A DNA stretch of 39,955 nt from the IMG/VR virus record IMGVR_UViG_3300046740_000049, positions 1-39,955 of that record; one strand, given 5' to 3'. The notes under the pieces were generated by a model. The model searched no databases and had not been told where the DNA came from. It was given only the letters and a program-made list of their open reading frames with translations. The DNA is from a virus. The position numbers were made by a program, and so were the translations under genes. Below, in pieces: positions 35,936-39,955 of the stretch; the stretch's first letter is position 1, and each line of letters begins with the position of its first letter.

Positions 35936-37057
35936 ATGTCTGCACATGCACCCTTCGCCCCCAGCAGCGCAAGCCGCTGGCTCACCTGTACCGGCTCCTT
36001 CGGCCTGGGGCTCCAGATGCCCGAGGCACCCGAGAGCCCCTACGCCGCCGACGGCACCCGGCTGCACGACATCGCCGCCGCGTACCTGACCTGCAGCGAC
36101 CCCATCATGGTCGAGCCCGAGGACTACAAGCTCCTGCGGCCCTACCTGGACTACGCCACCCGGCTGATCGACATGGTCTCCGGGAAGGGCGTCGCCGACG
36201 TGGAATGCCGGATGGAATACAACAGCCTGCTATTCGGCACCAGCGACCTCGTGGTGCGCGACGCCGACTGGCTGGAGGTGGTGGACCTGAAGACGGGGGC
36301 CGGCATCCTGGTCGATCCCGAGCGCAACGACCAGTTGCTCTGCTACGCCTTCCTGGCCCTGTCCCGCGTCCCTCCGGCGGCCTTCCAGCGCATCAAGCGG
36401 GTCAAGCTGACCATCGTGCAGCCGCCCGACGAGGACCGCCCCATCAAGTCCTGGGAGACGACGACCACCGAGGTCATGGCCTGGGGTGCGCGTGCCCTGT
36501 CCGCCATCCAGGCGGCCATCGAGGGCTCCACCGACCTCGTGCCCGGCGAGCATTGCCGGTTCTGCAAGGCCAAGCCCGTGTGCCCCAAGCTGATGGGCTA
36601 CATCACCGAGGCCATGCCCCTTGTCGTGCGCGAGCTTCGGCCGGAGAAGCTCGCCGTCTGGCTCGACAAGGCCGACCTGATGCAGCAGTGGCTCGACGCC
36701 CTGCGCGAGATCGGCCACGACGTCGCCAGCCGGGGCATCGAGATCCCGGGCTACGAACTCAAGCCCAAGCGTGCGACCCGCTCCTGGGCCGACGAGGACG
36801 CAGTGCTGGAGATCGCCCGCAGGCGCAAGATCAAAATCTGGCAGGACAAGCTGATGTCGCCTGCGATGGCCGAAAAGGCGCACCCCAAGTTGCCGGAGGA
36901 GTTGACATCGCTGATCGTTGCGGTATCCTCTGGATCGAACCTCGTTAAGAGCAAGGGACCAAAACCCCAGGCTCCTACCGTGGCAGTGGAGTCTGATGCT
37001 GACCCGAAGACGGTAAAGCTGATGGCGAATTTTGCGTTGTTGAAACACCGGAGGTAA
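35936..37057 (+). CDS. DUF2800 / Cas4-RecB-like nuclease
   Basis: 373 residues. It opens with SSASRWLTCTGS (C18), the typical start of phage DUF2800 proteins. The PD-(D/E)XK core follows: H44 (LHDIAAAY), D104 (FGTSDLVV), D117-L-K119 (EVVDLKTG), then Q133 to Y137 (NDQLLCYAF). A cluster C207, C210, C216 (HCRFCKAKPVC), with C18 as the likely fourth ligand, could hold a 4Fe-4S cluster as in Cas4 and AddB. Its role is probably end processing or recombination during replication. The C-terminal ~60 residues are a charged, less conserved part in which the DNA is poorer in GC. Confidence 0.83.
   Translation: MSAHAPFAPSSASRWLTCTGSFGLGLQMPEAPESPYAADGTRLHDIAAAYLTCSDPIMVEPEDYKLLRPYLDYATRLIDMVSGKGVADVECRMEYNSLLFGTSDLVVRDADWLEVVDLKTGAGILVDPERNDQLLCYAFLALSRVPPAAFQRIKRVKLTIVQPPDEDRPIKSWETTTTEVMAWGARALSAIQAAIEGSTDLVPGEHCRFCKAKPVCPKLMGYITEAMPLVVRELRPEKLAVWLDKADLMQQWLDALREIGHDVASRGIEIPGYELKPKRATRSWADEDAVLEIARRRKIKIWQDKLMSPAMAEKAHPKLPEELTSLIVAVSSGSNLVKSKGPKPQAPTVAVESDADPKTVKLMANFALLKHRR
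36902..36929 (+). promoter_or_regulatory. Possible internal promoter before the SSB-like gene
   Basis: TTGACA (36902-36907), a 16-bp spacer and TATCCT (36924-36929), inside the 3' end of the nuclease gene. The surrounding ~200 bp are AT-richer than the rest. The spacer differs from the 18-bp set, so confidence is low. Confidence 0.4.
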
Positions 37058-37059
37058 TC

Positions 37060-37716
37060 ATGACTGGCGAAGTAATTGCGTTTGACCCGAGCAAGTTTGC
37101 GGCTGTTGCTGCCAACCTGAAGCGCGCCGCCTCGACGCGGGTCGGCTTCCTGAAGATGGACAAGACCGGGACCTGGAGTTACGGCACCGACGAGAACCGC
37201 GTCAGCGAGCGCGATCACATCTTCATCGACCCGAACGGGTTCGTCCACGGCTGGCAGTGCTGGGCCGACACCGACATCAAGGGCGTCCAGTCCGAACTGC
37301 TGGACGAGGCCATCGCCCCGATGGACCGGCCGCTGCCGGATCGCCCGGACAAGGTCCTGCCGAACGCCCGGCCCTACAACGAGATGCGCGGCATGAGCGT
37401 GCTGCTCAAGGGCGAGCGGCTCGTGTACTCGACCACCAGCGTGGGCGGCATCAACGCCTTCGCCGCCCTGGCCGAGGAGTACATGGAGCAGTTCCACCGC
37501 GACCCCAAGCGGATGATCGCCGAGGTGAGCCTGACCAGCGACAGTTACAAGCACAAGAACAAGACCTACGGGCGCATCTACACCCCGATCTTTAACGTGG
37601 TCGCGTGGCACGCCAACCTGCCGGTCGGTGCCGCCAAGCCGGAGCCCGTCCCGGCTCCCGCGAAGAAGGCGGCCGCACCCGCCAAGAAGGCCGCCAAGCC
37701 CAAGAAGGCAGCCTAA
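37060..37716 (+). CDS. Putative single-stranded-DNA-binding replication protein
   Basis: 218 residues with an ideal GGAGGTAAT directly upstream, containing the previous gene's TAA. It is beta-rich: VGFLKMDKTGTWSYGTDEN, then DHIFIDPNGFVHGWQCW, and YGRIYTPIFNVVAWH, with several aromatics that could stack on bases. The C-terminus is an Ala/Lys/Pro tail (KKAAAPAKKAAKPKKAA), basic rather than the acidic SSB tail. In related phage modules the slot between DUF2800 and polymerase holds a DUF2815-type SSB, so the role is inferred mainly from gene order. A terminator follows. Confidence 0.65.
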   Translation: MTGEVIAFDPSKFAAVAANLKRAASTRVGFLKMDKTGTWSYGTDENRVSERDHIFIDPNGFVHGWQCWADTDIKGVQSELLDEAIAPMDRPLPDRPDKVLPNARPYNEMRGMSVLLKGERLVYSTTSVGGINAFAALAEEYMEQFHRDPKRMIAEVSLTSDSYKHKNKTYGRIYTPIFNVVAWHANLPVGAAKPEPVPAPAKKAAAPAKKAAKPKKAA

Positions 37717-37723
37717 GCACCGT

Positions 37724-37751
37724 GGGCCAGGACCGACCTCCTGGCCCATTT
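37724..37751 (+). terminator. Terminator after SSB-like gene
   Basis: A 9-bp stem, GGGCCAGGA (37724-37732) with complement 37739-37747, a 6-base loop, then ATTT, which also begins copy i of the 21-bp element. Confidence 0.8.
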
Positions 37752-37766
37752 CGTTACTGGTAGAAA
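37746..37766 (+). repeat. ATTTCGTTAC-type element, copy i
   Basis: Core CCATTTCGTTACTGGTAG directly behind a terminator and 40 bases before the next ATG, upstream of the small gene coupled to the polymerase. Confidence 0.65.
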
Positions 37767-37805
37767 GCCTGAGGCTACACCCCCAACCGTAAATCGGAAT
37801 TGACC

Positions 37806-38003
37806 ATGCCCAAGCCTATCGAATTCGACGAGATCGACCTCCTCGCCCAGCGTCTCGTGATCGCTGCCGTCTCAGGCTACTGCGCCGATACAGAGGATGG
37901 CGGGTTCCCCGGTGACGAGTACGGAGTCGCCAGCGCAGTCATCGCCAGGGCGTATCACCTCGCCAGTCTGCTCGTGGTTGCTGCCCAGAGTCGCCGCTCG
38001 TGA
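37806..38003 (+). CDS. Small hypothetical protein coupled to DNA polymerase
   Basis: 65 residues from ATG at 37806 with GGAA upstream. It starts acidic (PIEFDEIDLLAQRLVIAAV) and ends in a helix VIARAYHLASLLVVAAQSRR. Its TGA overlaps the polymerase GTG, so ribosomes translating it probably deliver the polymerase start. Only the 21-bp element (copy i) and no consensus promoter lies between the terminator and this gene. Confidence 0.65.
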   Translation: MPKPIEFDEIDLLAQRLVIAAVSGYCADTEDGGFPGDEYGVASAVIARAYHLASLLVVAAQSRRS

Positions 38004-39955
38004 AAGCCCGCCGCCTGCACCTGGACTACGAGACCCGCTCCGACTGCGACCTGAAGTCGGCCGGCGCGTACGTCTACGCCCGCCACCCCTCGACCAGGGT
38101 CCTGTGCGCGGCGTACGCCCTGGACCACAGTCCAGTGCGCTACTGGGCGGCGGCCGCCGGCTACCCGATGCCGGCGAGCCTGGAGCGCGCCCTCCAGGAC
38201 CCGGACGTCGAGGTCCACGCCTGGAATGCCCAGTTCGAGCGGCTGATCACCCGGAACGTCGTCGGCATCCCCGTGGATCGCCGCCGCTACCACTGCACGG
38301 CCGCCCTGGCGCGAGCCCGAGGGCTGCCCGGCAAGCTGGAGACCGCGCTCGACTTCCTGGACATGGCACCCGATCTCGCGGTGAAGCGCAAGGGCACCGC
38401 GCTGATGATGAAGTGGTGCAAGCCGCTGCCGACCGGCGGCTACGCCAGCGACCCGGACGAGTACGGAGACCTGATCTCCTATTGCATCGGCGACGTGAAG
38501 AGCGAGCGCGACATCGCCGCCCGGCTCTACCCGCTGACGAGGATCGAGCAGGCCGAGTACCTGCTGACCGAGGTCATCAACGACCGTGGGCTGCCCATCG
38601 ACGTGCAGCTTGCGCTGGCGGCGCAGACCTACGGAGACGAGGAGAAGCGCGAGCTTGCCGCCTACCTGGGGTGGATGACCGGCGGCACGATCACGACGCC
38701 CAACCAGCACGCCCGCATCAAGGAGTGGCTGAAGGCTCGCCTGGGAGACAAGATCTTTAAAGCCTTCTTCGCCAAGGGCGACAAGGAGTCCACCGACAAG
38801 AACGCCAGGGCGGGGTTCCTGGGCTCGGAGTGCGCGAAGGACTGCGACCCCGAGATTGTCGAGTTGATCGAGGTGGTGGACGACGCCGGCAAGTCCAGCG
38901 TGGCGAAGTTCGCCCGCATGGCCGAGCGTGCGTCCGACAACGGCCGGGCCGAGGGCTCCTACATCTGCTACGGGGCAGCGCAGACCAAGCGGTACAGCAG
39001 CCGGGGCGTGCAGGTCCACAACCTCCTGCGCAAGGGTCCGCCGGACCTCCAGGCCGCCATCAGTCAGGTCCTGGCGCACAACGTCCAGGGCAAGGTCATG
39101 CACGTCCTGGCGAGCCTGCTGCGCCCGACCATCAAGGCATCCCCCGGCAAGGTCCTGGTCTGGGGCGACTGGGCCGCTGTCGAGGCTCGCGGCATGCCCT
39201 GGCTGGCCGGCTGCCAGTGGAAGCTGGACATGTACCGGCAGGGCATCGACGTCTACCGGGTGAACGCCGAGACCATCTTCGGCGTGCCGGCGGCCGACGC
39301 CGACGATCTCCAGCGGCAGATCGGCAAGGTGGCCGAGTTGTCCCTGCAATTCGGCGGCGCGAAGGGTGCGCTGAAGTCGATGGCCCGCCAGTACGGGATC
39401 ATCCTGCCCCCTGGCCTGGACGCCGACATCGTCTTCGCCTGGAGGGAGGCCAACAAGTGGGCGGCCAAGTACAGCAACAGCCTGTACCACGACTTCCTGA
39501 TGACGTGCATGGGCGAAGACTCGGGCTTCTACCGGCAGATCATCCCGATGCTGCCCGGCACCGTCAGCGTGGCCTGCGACCTGCCCGGCGGCACCACCCT
39601 GTACTACCACGGTGTCCGGGGTCACGTCGCCATCACCCACCCGACGATCCGCCGCACCGTCATGCTGGAGGTCGGTGCTGGAGACACAGGCTGGGACGGC
39701 GAGAACCTCAACGACTGGGAAACCGAAGTCACGTTCACCAAGACGCTGCCGGCGGGCTTTCGCACCGAGCGGGTATGGCACGGCCTGTTCGCCGAGAACA
39801 CCACGCAAGGGCAGTGCGCCGCCCTGCTGCGCGACTGTGTCGCTCGTGTCGAAGTGTCATTGACCGGGGATGCCAGAGTGATCGGTCACACCCACGACGA
39901 GATCATCCTGGAGTGCGATGAATCGATTGCCGGGAAGGCAGCAGAGGTACTGAAG
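38000..39955 (+). CDS. Family A DNA polymerase with 3'-5' exonuclease (main part; continues at 1-207)
   Basis: Replicative phage DNA polymerase. Joined across the contig ends it is 679 residues: 611 from here up to 39832, then 68 from 1-207. The exonuclease domain shows ExoI D9/E11 (LDYET), ExoII N76/E80 (WNAQFE) and ExoIII Y161/D165. The polymerase domain shows motif A at D390-R397 (GDWAAVEAR), motif B at R439/K443/F451-G452 and motif C HDE at 632-634. There is no 5' nuclease domain, as in other phage PolA proteins. The GTG start at 38000 overlaps the TGA of the preceding small gene by four bases, so translation is probably coupled. A CTTTAAAG site (38755-38762) lies in frame as Ile-Phe-Lys-Ala. 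It belongs to the replication run DUF2800 nuclease, putative SSB, polymerase, primase-helicase. Confidence 0.93.
   Translation, partial: MKARRLHLDYETRSDCDLKSAGAYVYARHPSTRVLCAAYALDHSPVRYWAAAAGYPMPASLERALQDPDVEVHAWNAQFERLITRNVVGIPVDRRRYHCTAALARARGLPGKLETALDFLDMAPDLAVKRKGTALMMKWCKPLPTGGYASDPDEYGDLISYCIGDVKSERDIAARLYPLTRIEQAEYLLTEVINDRGLPIDVQLALAAQTYGDEEKRELAAYLGWMTGGTITTPNQHARIKEWLKARLGDKIFKAFFAKGDKESTDKNARAGFLGSECAKDCDPEIVELIEVVDDAGKSSVAKFARMAERASDNGRAEGSYICYGAAQTKRYSSRGVQVHNLLRKGPPDLQAAISQVLAHNVQGKVMHVLASLLRPTIKASPGKVLVWGDWAAVEARGMPWLAGCQWKLDMYRQGIDVYRVNAETIFGVPAADADDLQRQIGKVAELSLQFGGAKGALKSMARQYGIILPPGLDADIVFAWREANKWAAKYSNSLYHDFLMTCMGEDSGFYRQIIPMLPGTVSVACDLPGGTTLYYHGVRGHVAITHPTIRRTVMLEVGAGDTGWDGENLNDWETEVTFTKTLPAGFRTERVWHGLFAENTTQGQCAALLRDCVARVEVSLTGDARVIGHTHDEIILECDESIAGKAAEVLK
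38755..38762. promoter_or_regulatory. CTTTAAAG palindrome 17
   Basis: Inside the DNA polymerase gene, reading Ile-Phe-Lys-Ala (ATC TTT AAA GCC). Confidence 0.6.
39833..39955. repeat. Terminal direct repeat, right copy (with 1-123)
   Basis: These 123 bases equal 1-123 except T39860 against C28. Both copies are in the same polymerase reading frame. It marks the contig ends as overlapping ends of a circular map. Confidence 0.9.

Noticed and set aside
353-36948. Many long open frames on the strand opposite to the assigned genes, for example 643-1236 minus, 2936-4117 minus, 24800-27328 plus, 37955-39808 minus
   Set aside because: They are mirror frames of GC-rich genes; they lack ribosome sites and family motifs, while the assigned frames carry clear domains.
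1-39955. Apparent excess of CCAGG/CCTGG words over the whole genome
   Set aside because: Counts by eye reach 10-15 per kb, but codon use (C-ending codon, then CTG or CAG, then G-starting codon) predicts about that density, so no special site is needed.
1-39955. Terminal repeat as a T7-like direct terminal repeat
   Set aside because: It would split the DNA polymerase gene at both ends; the uninterrupted frame over the join fits a circular map better.
1-39955. tRNA genes, CRISPR arrays, insertion sequences, integrase and attachment sites
   Set aside because: No cloverleaf, spaced repeat array, transposase or tyrosine/serine recombinase pattern was seen; temperate growth is not supported.
1-39955. 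Single-subunit phage RNA polymerase that could use the ATTTCGTTAC elements
   Set aside because: No gene of the size or motifs of a T7-like or N4-like RNA polymerase is present, so the element cannot be assigned to one encoded here.

Overview
The window is the essentially complete genome of a tailed double-stranded DNA phage with a podovirus (P22-like short tail) body plan. The first 123 bases repeat at the end (1-123 and 39833-39955) with one silent difference, and the DNA polymerase gene runs straight across the join. The contig is therefore best read as a circular or circularly permuted genome of about 39.83 kb cut inside the polymerase gene. The DNA is GC-rich (roughly 64% by eye) and most starts have good Shine-Dalgarno sequences. 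A PEP-CTERM protein with the sorting-tail style common in beta-proteobacteria suggests a GC-rich Gram-negative host that has exosortase, perhaps Burkholderiales or Rhodocyclales; that host call is an inference. No integrase, tRNA gene, CRISPR array or single-subunit RNA polymerase was found.

Layout. Two divergent blocks leave a 398-bp regulatory region at 30320-30717. Rightward from it, on the plus strand and wrapping through the contig end to about 5.8 kb, lie the early and replication genes. These are an AT-hook/ribbon-helix-helix protein, about a dozen small early genes, a SprT-like zinc protease, a DUF2800/Cas4-like nuclease, a putative single-strand-binding protein, family A DNA polymerase, a PrimPol-VapE helicase, a VRR-NUC nuclease, an SNF2 helicase, an HTH protein and a PEP-CTERM surface protein, ending at a strong terminator (5807-5829). 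Leftward from it, on the minus strand from 30.3 down to 5.86 kb, lie the virion genes: small terminase, methyltransferase, small membrane proteins (candidate holins), large terminase, portal, head proteins, scaffold, major capsid, decoration and lectin-like proteins, tail adaptor, tail nozzle, two enzymes embedded among tail genes (GNAT-like and PAPS-reductase-like), internal/ejection-type proteins and a tail fibre. The two blocks converge at 5.79-5.86 kb.

Regulation is the most unusual part. The perfect palindrome CTTTAAAG occurs 17 times, spread over the whole genome; every TTTAAA I found sits inside it, and it is kept even inside genes through rare codons. A second dispersed element of about 21 bp (core ATTTCGTTACNGG) occurs nine times, four of them directly behind terminators. 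Five host-type promoters share an 18-bp spacer. The divergent region carries a 35-bp inverted repeat and phased 10-bp repeats (core GACTGGTGCT). Together these look like an undescribed phage-wide control or partition system, with the AT-hook/RHH protein at 30718 as the leading candidate binder.
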